The translations under genes were made by a program, and so were the position numbers. The notes beneath the pieces are model-generated. The model did no database searches. It had not been told where the DNA came from and saw only the letters and a list, made by a program, of their open reading frames with translations. From Phaeosaccion multiseriatum (taxonomy: Eukaryota > Ochrophyta, other classes): a stretch of DNA of 64,000 nucleotides. The DNA lies in the NCBI GenBank assembly GCA_965112735.1, contig OZ218963.1, positions 682,001-746,000 on the forward strand. Direction: 5' to 3'. Shown in pieces: positions 53,946 to 64,000 of the stretch (positions are counted from its first letter, which is position 1; every line of letters begins with the position of its first letter).

Positions 53946-54434
53946 CCACCACCTCCATTCCTCCGTGCCTCTATGTCTGTTGTCCCCTCGCCTCTTGCAC
54001 GGCGGCATGGAGATGGGAAGAAGCACCAAGTATGGCGTGAACAACAGTCGTTGTGGGTGAGTCTTTCCTCAGCCACTCCCTGGGGCCCGCCTCACGCTGA
54101 GAGACACACACACACTCTCTCCATCTTCTACACTCTTCTCTCTCTGTCACACACACACACACTCTCTCTCTCTCGTCTACACTCTCTTCTCTCTCTCACA
54201 CACACACTCACTCTCTCATTATCAGCGCCAGTCACGCAACGAGATCACCCCTCCATCACCAATCCTCCTTCTCCAACTGCTGCTCCTCGCACAAATACAT
54301 ACAACACACACACTCTCACCACAGGCAGAGACTAGCTAACCCGCACACACACGCACACACACTCTCTCAGCCACCACAGAGACTAACCCGCACACACACG
54401 CACACACACACGCACGCACACACACACGCACACA

Positions 54435-55660
54435 CACTCACTTGATTAAGTCCCAGAGGTCGTTGACGTGGTTCGGATTGAACATGGCTGCGAATGGAGT
54501 GATCCCGGACCATCATCTCCCTCGTCTGCAGACTAATGCCCTCGTTGAGCCGAGCTGCTATCGGAACTCTCAGCCAGGTGGAAAGAGTCGCATGACTCTC
54601 CACATGACTCTCCACATAGGATAGAAGTAGAAGCACAGATAAGGTAGAGGCAACCCCAAAGCCAGCCTGGCAGCTAGCCTTATCTCTACTAGCTATTGTG
54701 ACAGAATGAGAGCTCTATCTTTCAAGACGTGCTTGCCCTCGCCGTCGAGCCTTGGCTGGTACCTGTGTCTCTCCGATGATGCCGCTCCAACGCGCCACGC
54801 CAAGTGCCAATGTCGTTCGGCTTCTTGTGTGCATGAATCCCACGTCGAGCACATGATGGGCGAAACAGCGCTCAGTCTCTTGTCGATCATAGTCCACTTC
54901 AAAGGAGTGCGTGTCTGTGAAGCTAAAGACGGTGGCCCACGAGCCCGGCTCGGTGAAGAGATTTCTCGTGACTGTTGAAAGTCGGTATTATGTCAATGGC
55001 CCAGGCCCAGGCAAATACGATTGAGAAACGGTGCGTGGCCCGTTTCTCACTCACCTCCCAGCAGGTTGGTCGTTTAGGATGGCTCACGGATAAAGCTAAT
55101 AGAGACAAGGCTGGCTGCCAGGCTGGCTTTGGGGTTGCTATTACCTTATCCATGCGGCTACTCCTATCCTAGGTGGAGAGCAACGTGACTCTTTACATGA
55201 CCCTCTTGTCCGCGATTCACTCCTCACAGAGAGCTCTGTCCTCCGCCCTGCCCAGTTGTGACTCCACGGCCAGCAGAGCCACAAGGTCGTCGTCCTTTTC
55301 TGCCATCTCCGAGAGCCGGCGACGCACGGAAAGAGGCTTCCTTGGCTGGGCTTCGCCTCATGGTTCAGCATCTCCATCATGCGTATGTCCCGCTTCACCT
55401 GGCACGGCCCGCAGTACGCGTTAAACGCCATGGCTGTACCGCCATTGGCCATGCGATAGCTAGCGCCCTGGTGTGACGTACCCCTTGAGCTTCCCTTCGA
55501 TGCCGACCCTGAGGGAGCCAGCCATAGCTAGCCCAGGATTTGCTCTGCACGAAGCTCCAACTCCTTGCCCTTGCTTAATGTACCCCGGGTTGTATTTGCT
55601 GTCATCGATCACCTCTACCAGCACCTTCGACACCTTCTTCGGCTTGTTGATGGTGCTCTT
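54435..55660 (-). pseudogene. Decayed copy of the last exon of the TSP3-repeat gene
   Basis: Minus-strand fragments in shifting frames match the exon 57033-56236 in order: VEVIDDSKYNPGYIKQGQ, MANGGTAMAFNAY then GPCQVKRDIRMMEMLN, FTEPGSW with FTDTHSFEVDY, ETERCFAH with VLDVGFM, and SGIIGETQ. Frameshifts and premature stops separate the pieces, and block insertions include an inverted repeat pair. The upstream part of the gene is absent, so it is a truncated dead duplicate lying just downstream of the parent. The 55758-55870 (TCC)n array separates it from the parent; 55890-56235 holds no gene. Confidence 0.8.
54590..55200. repeat. About 95-bp inverted repeat pair inside the pseudogene
   Basis: 54594-54690 and the complement of 55085-55200 share, in order, CATGACTCTCCAC, TAGGATAG-AGTAG, GATAAGGTA, GCAACCCCAAAGCCAGCCTG and CTCTA-TAGCT. 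The arms flank a roughly 400-bp centre that still contains pseudogene sequence. Confidence 0.75.
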
Positions 55661-55757
55661 GCTATTGCTGCCCTGTCTGCCTGCCCCGCCGCCCCCGCCC
55701 TTTCTCAAAGCGGTCTTGGCTGCTGTTCGAGGACGAGTCCCTTGTTGCGTGGGCCTC

Positions 55758-55870
55758 CTCCTCCTCCTCCTCCTCCTCCTCCTCCTCCTCCTCCTCCTCC
55801 TCCTCCTCCTCCTCCTCCTCCTCCTCCTCCTCCTCCTCCTCCTCCTCCTCCTCCTCCTCCTCCTCCTCCT
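55758..55870. repeat. (TCC)n array
   Basis: About 37 pure CCT/TCC triplets between the decayed exon copy and its parent gene. PolyGlu, polyPro and polyGly frames are artefacts. Confidence 0.95.
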
Positions 55871-56235
55871 CTTCCTTGGGGGGAATAAACGTAAAAGACC
55901 CCCCCACCCTCCGGCACACACACAGCTACTAAAACAATGTAAACGTTTCAACGTGCCCCTGCCTAAAGTATGATGAGATTGCACTCCCCCATCAGGCTTG
56001 GCGCTTGCTGGCGTCAAATCTTTTTCACATTCGCTACTTATGCTATAAAAGCACAAAGCTCCACCCCCCCCCCCCCCATCCCCTCCTCCAGCACCACACT
56101 GTCCATGCCATATCTGCTCTGCTCCCCAGTTTAACCTCTGCGCAGCGGCTCAGCTGCAGCAACAGGCAGGGCTGGCCAAAGAGCCCGCACAACGCACCCT
56201 CCTTCTTCGCTACCTCTCCGCTCCTCGAAGCAAGC

Positions 56236-57604
56236 TCACTCGGAGGATGGCGACTCCGGCTCCCAGGCGCTGTCCAAACGGGCCACAAAGTCTGTTCCCC
56301 AGGGTCCGTCCACGACGTAGTCCTCGTCCTTGGAGGAAGACAGGATGAGGTCCCTGTCCCTCAGGATGGGCTTGCCTTCGCTGTCGTGCTTCAGCCGCTG
56401 CGTCTCACCCATGACCCCGCTCCACGTCTCCACACCCCCGTCGGAGGGCTTGACGATGAATCCAACGTCAATCACGTGAGCGTAGCAGCGCTCAATCTCC
56501 TGGCGGTAGTCGACCTGGAACGAATACGTGTCCGTAAAGATGTAGACACTGGCCCATGACCCTGGCTCGGTGAACAGGTTCCGGGTGATTCGCTTGTCGG
56601 CGATCCACTCCTCGCACAAGGCCCTGTCCTCCGCCTTGTGTAGGCGGGACTCCACGGCCAGCAGCGCCGCCAGGTCGTCATCCACTGCCATCTCCGAGAG
56701 GCGGCGAGAGGTCTTGAGCCTCTGAGCGTTGTTGAGCTCCTCCATCATGTGGAGGTCTCGCTTCACCTGGCAGGGGCCGTACGCGTTAAAGGCCATGACC
56801 GTGCCGCCGTTGGCCATGCGGTAGAGCCCCGGCTTGACAATGTGCTTGTCGTCGATGGTGACTCCCAGAGAGCCGTAGCCCAAGATTTGCTCGGCACGGG
56901 GGCTGACTTCCTCTCCTTTAATGTAGTCGGGGTTGTACTTCTCAACATCGAGAACCTGCACCAGCACCCTGGACTCGGGCTTGTCGACCCCGTCGAGGGG
57001 AGGGAAGATGAAGGACGAGGCCGTGACGTACGTCTGCGGGTGCGTGCGTGTCCGTACGAGGGGCAGCCAGGTGTTGGAGTAGGTGGCGGGGGGGGGGGTC
57101 ACATCAAAGCAGTCACAAGAGGAGGTGGGCAGTCAGGCCACAGCCAGTCACAAGGGGGGGTCGGCATTGGCTAAGGCAACGGTAAGCTGCACAGATGACG
57201 GAAATGGTGGAGCTCCCGGCAAGAGAGAGTGATTCCGCTCAGTAGATACAATTCTACGCCGCCCCCAACAACTGTCGCAAGTGGAGTCAGCCTACAGCAA
57301 GGCCAAGCCTTTCAGCTCTTGGGCTGTGTGCAACTGGCCGCCTCGATTTGCTGCACAGACACCACTCACCGGCATGGCGCCGTTCTCGCAGGAAGGGAAG
57401 ACCCCCAGGCGCCAGTTCCACTGCAAGTGCTTCTCGGTCAAGGCGGCGTACCAGGCGTCGTTAGCTCCCTTGAAGAGGAAGACTTGGTGCTGGAAGCCGA
57501 AGACCATGGGGTCCCCTTGCACCTCCGCCGAAGAGTCTGAGAAGCGCCGCACGAAGTGCAGCCAGACACAGACGTAGAGAGGGACAGAGTGATAAGAGAG
57601 AGAG

Positions 57605-57644
<40 letters not shown>

Positions 57645-60600
57645 AAGAGCGCGTTTTCGTTCTCATAGTACACAAAAAAAACACAAACAGAGGGACACAA
57701 CCCCCGTACGACGGTGAATCAGGCAGCTACTTCGACACGACTACTATTCGAATAGCGCTGGGCAGTGGCAGCGGGGCTCTGGGCAGTGGAGAAGGAGGAG
57801 AGGGAGGAGGAAGAGGAGGAACGCGAGCGCAGACGAGGGGCAACCCGCTGCAGATGTAGAGTCTACGTTTGGATGTGCACAATGGAGTGCTTCTCCCCGA
57901 GCCCTGCCCTCTCTCACCACACGCGTCTCCTACTCCGTCATCATTGCTGTCTTGTTGGCTGGAGTTGGCTGTGTCCGGGCAGCTGCGAGGAGTCAGCACG
58001 AGGGGGGTAGAAGTAGTGTAGTCAGTGTGGACCCTCTTCGACACACGGGGGCGTTGCGCACGCACACACAGTTGCTTGTTACAGTCGCACTTGCATGTCA
58101 AGTGGAGCAGAGAGGAGGGCGTTGACTAATCCAAAACCAAAGACTACCTAGACACAGAGAGGCGCTGGGGGGGGCACACGCACGCACGCACGCACGCACG
58201 CACGCACACGCACGGCGGACAGCCATGAAAAGCAGGGCTACTAACGCAGGCCACAGAGAAAGGCGCTGCTGGGGGGGCACACCCACGCCACGCAGCACAC
58301 CCACACGCACAAGCAACGCGATCCACTCCTGTCAAGTCGGTCCGAAATGCTAGAATGAATGAGGTCACTCACTTGTCGCTATTGTTCGGAATGCCGTCCC
58401 CGTCGGTGTCTGGATGATAAGGAAGTACACATCCCCGCGGCACGACCATGACGACAAGCAAGTTCGGGGATGAGAAGCAAGCCACGCCGCCCACCAGCAG
58501 AGTGGCAAGGATGGTACCATAGAGGACCATGATATAGAGTGTCATGCACAACGAGGTGGGAAAGTTAGCTTGCCATCAGACAGAGCAGTGCTCAATAAAA
58601 ATAGCAGAGCCCCAACCTAAAACCCCCTCCAACAAGACCAACCATCCCTCACCATCACCACAAGCATAGAGGAGGAAGGGGGGTGGCGGAGGATGAGGAG
58701 GTATAGGAGGTATAGGAGGTATAGGAGGTATAGGAGGTATAGGAGGTATAGGAGGTATAGGAGGTATAGGAGGAGGAGGAGGAGGAGGAGGAGGAGGAGG
58801 AGGAGGAGGAGGAAGAGGAGGAGGAGGAGGAGGAGGAGGAGGAGGAGGAGGAGGAGGAACGCGAGCGCACAAGACGAGGGGCAACGCGCTGCAGATGTAG
58901 AGTCTACGTTTGGACGCGCACAATGGAGTGCTTCTCCCCGAGCCCTGCCCTCTCTCACCACAGGCGTCTCCTACTCCGTCACTATTGCTGTCTAGTTGGT
59001 TGAAGTTGGCTGTGTCCGGGCAGCTGCGAGGAGTCAGCACGAGGGGGGGAGGAAGTACTGCAGTCAGTGTGGACCCTCTTCGACACACGGGGGCGTTGCG
59101 CACGCACACACAGTTGTTACAGTCGCACTTGCATGTCAAGTGGAGCAGAGAGGAGGGCGTTGACTAATCCAAAACCAAAGACTAGGTAGACACAGAGAGG
59201 CGCTGGGGGGGGCACACGCACGCACGCACGCACGCACGCGCGGCGGACAGTCATGAAAAGCAGGGCTACTAACGCACGCCAAAGTCGGTCCGAAAAGTAT
59301 AGAATGAATGAAACCACTCACTTGTCGCGAGTGTTCGGAATGCCGTCCCCGTCGGTGTCTGCATCAGGAGGGCCGCCACCGCCACACGAGACGCACGCCA
59401 TGATAGGAGGGGGTGGGGAGCGGCCCAGCAGAGCATAAACAAGGCCAGCGCATGAGAGAAACGATTGTCAGACTGTGGAGGGCAATGAGTGGGGCTGCCA
59501 CGACAAAAGAATCCGAAGTGCTCACTGGCTGTGCTGCCATGAAAAGCAAGCAGCAAGTATCGAGGAGTGACGAGATTAAGGTGCATACGTCATCCTGAGC
59601 TCCGTCCCTTCCCTCACCATATCACTCGTCCTTACCTTCACACACTCGAGTGGGTGTTATGCCCTCCCTCCGGTTCGTGGTTGGGCTAAAAGTGTTGCAG
59701 GGATGTACACAGGCGGGGTGAAAGAAGGGAAAGGAGAGTTCACCGAACAGCAGCACGAGAGCACCAACGCACAAAGACAGGAGCAAAGGGAGGGGGGGGG
59801 GGGATGCAAGCGCGAGGGTGTGGGATTGGCGCTCCTTGCCTTCTTCGCCAAGACTCAGCCCCTGCAGGAGAGTAAACGCACTCCTCAAAGGCACTCTGCC
59901 TGCGACTACTACCCACTTACCAATTTCCACCCCTGGCCAGGCAGCATGAAGCACCATCCCCACTTGTCTTTTGGCCAGCCACAGCCGAGAGTGATACAAG
60001 GAAACGTGGGAGACAGGCGCGGATGGATGGTCAGTCATCGTATCACTGACATAGCACGTCATCTGGGGCGTAGCTAGTACAAGCGTGTCTCTTGTACTTG
60101 CTTCCCCTTCCTTGCATGATGGACTGGCCCTTCCTTTTACACACACACCTCGAGACTACCGCATTCACTGCAATTGCTTAAAAAGCAGGCATCTCGATAG
60201 GTGCAAATGGCGACCGAATCGCCATAAAAGTCGGCACCCTGTGTGGGGGTTGACGGCGTGAGTCAGCAAGAGGTCAGGGGCACAAAGGGGAGGTCAGGAG
60301 AGGAACAAGGCCTGAGGCATGGGCCGTTCAGCGGCGGTGCGACAGAAGTAAGCCACAGAATGATTAGCCAGGTTACGAGAGCGAACGTGGGCTGAGACGA
60401 ATAGAGCACAAAAGGTTCGGCACAAGTTGCGATCGAATTGCCTTCAAAGCAAGTCCGCAGACTGGTTCGAGGGGAGCAGGGTGTGTGTTGATGAGAAAAG
60501 AGGGCAGGAGACCAGTAGAGGGGAAAAGGGGGGAGGTTAGGAGAGGGGGGAGGCCTGGCTGGAGTGTGTGCCGCCTGTGGTACGACACAAGTAAGATACA

Positions 60601-63600
60601 CAATCGGCCAAGCAGGCAACGAGAGCGGACTGAGAACTCACGCTACAGGAGATATAACCATGGCAGATTGCGGTCGAATCGTCATAAAAGCCCGCTTGCT
60701 GGTTCGAGGGGAGCAGGCAGGGTGTGTGTTGATGAGAAAAGAGAGCAGGAGACCAGCAGAGCGAAGCGAGGGGCACAGGGGGGAGCGAGGTCAGGAGAGG
60801 GGGGAGGCCTGGGGTGTGTGCCGCCAGTGGCTGGTACGACACAAGTAAGATACACAATCGGCCAAGCAGGCAGCGAGCGAGAGCGGACTGAGAACTCACG
60901 CTACAGGAGGCGTAACCTGGCCCCGAGCAGTTGGCCGTGGAATCGCCTTCGAAAATGGCACTCTGTGTGGAGCAGGGTGTGTGTTGATGAGAAAAGAGGG
61001 CAGGACACCAGCAGAGCGAGGGGCACAGGGAGGAGGTCAGGAGAGGGGGGAGGCCTGGGGTGTGTGCCGCCAGTGGTACGACACAAGTAAGATACACAAT
61101 TGGCCAAGCAGGCAACGAGAGCGGACTGAGAACTCACGCGACAGGAGGCAAAACCTAAGCAGGTTGCGGTCGAAGTGCCTTGGAAAATGGCATTCTGTGT
61201 GGAGCAGGGTGTGTGTTGAAGAGCAAGAGACCAGGAGGGGGGCACGTGGAGGAGGTCAGGAGAGGAGAAAGGCTCAACGTGTGGGCCCTGCACCTGTGGC
61301 ACGGGAGGGTATGACACAAAATCTAAAATCTACTAGTCGGACTCGGACGGGCAGCGAAAATGGAGTTCTTGGGCTGAGTGATGAGGGGGGAGTAGCTGCT
61401 ACTTTACTCACATCGCAGCTGTCCTCATCCCTACAGGTCACGGCGCAATTCTTCATGATGGTTGAGCAGAGGCGAGGTGGGCCGCAGCCAGGGGCGGAAG
61501 GGAGCAGGCCAGCCGCATGTCATGACGGACATGAGCAAAGCATGACGAAGGGCAGCAGCGGGGTGTTGGGGTGTTAGGATGAGGGTGGGTCCGTACACAC
61601 AGGCTTACATCACAATGGCGCAAGAACGAGGATGCGTTGCCACAAGTAAAGCAAGATGATCATGCAAGCACTCGCTTCCTCACCACAAAATTTGTAGTCT
61701 GTTGACGCGCGGGTACGAGTGGGGAAGGACCATATCCGACGACCCCCATGCGCGATACCCAACAACATGAGGACGGGGCCGGCCGCACAGTGTAGACAGA
61801 CGCCGCAGGTGCCAAGCAGCCAAGGGCAAGGCAGAGGCAGCCACCAGCCACGTCAACAGGCAACAAGAACGTGCGTGTCAGAAGGGTTCGCTTACTCACA
61901 TACAGATGCCAAGACTCACAGAGCACAAGCAGAACCACGCATCAGCAGAGGGTTCAATGAGTCGGGGTCGAGGACCCAATGAGTCAACGAGCAAGCAGCG
62001 CACGGGCGGGGCGCCATCCATCGCTGGTGAGACGATGCCCTGCCTGCGCACGCACCTGGCACATCAAGCCGGTACAGTGCACGTGATCAGAAGTAGAGGC
62101 ACACGTGCATGTTCCCCTCGAAGTGCCGGTGATAGGAATGTATGACTCCGTGCATACACGGCTCAGGGCTGGCGTACAATGTTGGCAAAAAGCAACAGGG
62201 AGAGCAGAGCACAGCACAAGCAATGAGAGGCCCCGAGCATGTAAATAGGGAGGGTGTGGAGTCCACATGGCAGGAAGGAAGCAAGGAGCAGATGGGAGGA
62301 TCAGGACCGATTACGCGCACCCTTGCTACAGTCAGACCACAGGGCCTCAGCCATGCTGTTCGGAGGACTTGCATGCTCTACTCGAAGCGCCCCTCGACAA
62401 GGTTCACACCTCCCCCACCCCTCCTGTAGCCTGTACTTCTTCTCTTCTGCCGTCCCCTTTCTCACCTCTCCGCACTATACAGTTGTTCACATCCTCTTGG
62501 GTCGGGTTGGGCACATAGGGGCAGCTACAACAAGGGACATCAACAGCGGAGTCGGCCGGAGAGGAGGGGGTGCGTAAGCGGTGAACACGTGACCTCCTCC
62601 GCAGAAGGAGGGTTCAGGCCTGAGGCAGGCTACTTGGGCTACACACAGGAGGGAACGAAGTCGCCCGCCCGCCCGCAGCAGCAGCAGCAGCATACGCACA
62701 CACTCCGCTCACACCCTCCTGCAGCGTCCACTCACTTGTCGAAATCGTTCGGAATCCCATCTCCGTCGGTGTCTGCATCAGAAGGAAGCACACAACCCAG
62801 CGTCACGACCATGCCGACAAGCAAGTCCGGGGATGAGAAGCAAGCCACGCCGCCCACCAGCGTAGGCAGAGGGTGGCACGAGGAGAATAAAACCACCAGG
62901 ACGAGGGGCGGAAGGGAGAAGGACAGAAACAGCCAGTTAGCGAACGTTGTCAGTCAGCAAGGCAACGAGCAGCTAGTGACCACTCTGAGGTGCTCAGTGT
63001 GTAGTAACAGCATCAAAGCCCATGCCGCCCGCATGTTATCAACTCCGTTCTTACCTGCACACATGGTGAGGGAAGAAGTACCCCCACCAGATGAAGGGCT
63101 TTTTGGTACGATTGAAGCAAGTCGCAAGGATGGAGGATTCACGGCAAACACGGAGTCGGCACGGCAGAACGCAAACGAATATGAGCGCACAAAGGAGGAG
63201 AGAGCGAGATCAAATGCGAGTGCGAGGGAGTGAGAAGGGAAGGGCCGACCGCGTGTGTGTCGGGGGGGGTTCGCCAACAGCTCGTACGGCCCTCCCGCGC
63301 CGCCAAGGACACGCACAGCAAGCACACTTTGCATGCGATCACCTACCATCCCTGTCCTACGCAGCATGCTTCGTCCTTGGTCTGTTGTTCACAGCGAAGC
63401 GAGGCATGACAGAAAGCGTGGGAGGAGATTGCAGAGGTGCGGTTACGGTTACAGAAAAACCTCATGGACGTGCTCCGTTATCCCCTACCTAGCTACCCCC
63501 TCTCATTTGTGACACACACACCTCAAGGGAAAGGCAGGCATTGGCATTGGCCGCTCCGCCGCAATTGGCGTAGGAACTTCCCGACAAGACAGCATTCTGC

Positions 63601-64000
63601 AGAGGGCGGTTGGGGCGAGGTCACAGAGAGCAATCAAGTGTTGGGAGAGCGCTTTCGAGAGGAGCGATGAGCATGAGAATGCACTCTGCCCCGTCCACTT
63701 TCGCTTCATCAGGGCCCAGCAGGTGCACGCAAAGACATGTGGAGAGGGCCGAGGGTACAAACAAGGCTTGCTCGCAAGGAGGCGAGGAACGCACACGAGC
63801 GAGGAGCGGAAGTGACAACACAGAAAGGAGGCCAACACACACAGCGAGGAGACGAACCGAACATAGACTAGCAGAGCAGCCAAGCATGAGAGGAAATGGG
63901 GTGGGGAGAAGGTGGAGAGGCACCGCAACGCCCCGTCCCCGTTAACTCGTGTGTAACGTCTGCTACCCCCCTATGCCAAGACGGACTCACCTCGCAGCTA
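56236..64000 (-). CDS. Modular secreted protein with thrombospondin type-3 repeats (5' part outside window)
   Basis: Minus strand, 5' end beyond 64000. Exons I can place: 63596-63522, 62772-62736 (TSP3 first half, DTDGDGIPNDFDN), 61450-61412 (NCAVTCRDEDSCD), 61194-61138, 60962-60900, 60698-60642, 60238-60149, 59358-59322 with 59023-58959 and 58409-58373 with 57982-57918 (two complete split TSP3 repeats; DGIPN, NCPDTAN, DSNDDGVGDAC), 57536-57370 (QGDPMVFGFQHQVFLFKG then LTEKHLQWNWRLGVFP) and 57033-56236 (last exon, stop). From 59358 on, every phase agrees. TSP3 repeats bind Ca2+ in extracellular proteins. The GDP...GF...F...G block resembles extracellular domains of the GDPHF type. The last exon (VLVQVLDVEKYNPDYIKGEE to WEPESPSSE) is not a family I recognise. 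Likely cell-surface or wall protein. Some exons between 59.4 and 62.7 kb are probably missed. Confidence 0.75.
57860..59365. repeat. Tandem duplication of a two-exon TSP3 cassette
   Basis: 57860-58410 and 58890-59365 are nearly identical through exon B, the intron (including CATGCAAGTGCGACTGTAAC and a (GCAC)n tract) and exon A. The left copy has an extra roughly 60-bp intron segment. A GGTATAGGA x9 and (GGA)n array at 58700-58856 lies in the intervening intron. Confidence 0.9.
60240..61260. repeat. About 230-300-bp tandem repeats, each carrying one small exon
   Basis: Four units share GTGTGTGTTGATGAGAAAAG, GAGGTCAGGAGAGG, GTACGACACAAGTAAGATAC, GGCCAAGCAGGCAACGAGAG and GACTGAGAACTCACGC-ACAG. 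In minus orientation three carry a phase 0-0 exon of 57-63 nt (60698-60642, 60962-60900, 61194-61138). The unit near 60430 has a similar but phase-disturbed exon (FEGNSIATCA). Confidence 0.85.

Larger units (their letters stand above)
52466..54434. other. Intergenic region with CA, GCGT and 34-bp repeats
   Basis: No gene recognised. (CA)n at 52488-52580, (GTGC)n at 52700-52770, a 15-bp word cluster at 53380-53458, a 34-bp minisatellite at 53505-53945, and (CA)n/(CTCT)n at 54105-54440. Confidence 0.7.

Overview
This is a nuclear eukaryotic window, about 57% GC by eye, with spliced GT-AG genes in a background of unusually dense simple repeats and minisatellites. Three genes point to a photosynthetic stramenopile or a similar alga with a secondary red plastid. 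Two proteins (a SOUL/DUF2358 protein and a DUF1995 protein) start with a signal peptide followed by a Ser/Arg-rich transit-like stretch. The DUF1995 protein has a Phe just after the predicted signal cleavage point (SG|FL), as in the ASAFAP-type motif. No species is claimed. Most exon borders were worked out by hand from splice consensus, reading phase and homology, and may be off by 1-2 bases.

Layout. 451-8570 (-): several exons of a very large low-complexity nuclear protein, open at both ends; the last visible part resembles the N-terminal basic region of NCoR/SMRT corepressors. 9235-14449 (+): class I histone deacetylase (Rpd3/HDAC1-2 type), 11 exons. 14714-18455 (+): arrestin-fold protein. 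18850-22902 (-): plastid-targeted DUF2358 + SOUL haem-binding protein. 23087-27071 (+): K+-dependent Na+/Ca2+ exchanger. 27978-33417 (+): kelch-repeat protein. 34992-38308 (-): plastid DUF1995 protein. 42137-43657 (-): F-box protein. 44253-45566 (-): uncertain basic/acidic protein. 49025-52465 (+): ubiquitin-conjugating enzyme of the UBE2H/Ubc8 type. 54435-55660 (-): decayed copy of the last exon of the next gene. 56236 to beyond 64000 (-): secreted modular protein with thrombospondin type-3 repeats, repeated Cys-containing small exons and a GDP-type domain.

Functional links. The divergent HDAC and putative corepressor would be partners in one chromatin complex if the corepressor call is right. 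An F-box protein and an E2 enzyme both belong to ubiquitin signalling but are not adjacent. The remaining genes look functionally independent.

The most unusual features are non-coding or trans-feature. (i) A 15-bp word (CTGTATCACCAACTG and its complement) recurs roughly 25 times in exons, introns and intergenic DNA, in both orientations and several reading frames. (ii) Introns are polar: G-rich minisatellites follow donors, and long pyrimidine arrays on the sense strand run up to acceptors. (iii) A composite block of (TCAC)n array, unique spacer, (CCCT)n array and unique tail is present twice, about 7 kb apart. (iv) Two genes carry tandem copies of their own terminal codons plus stop.
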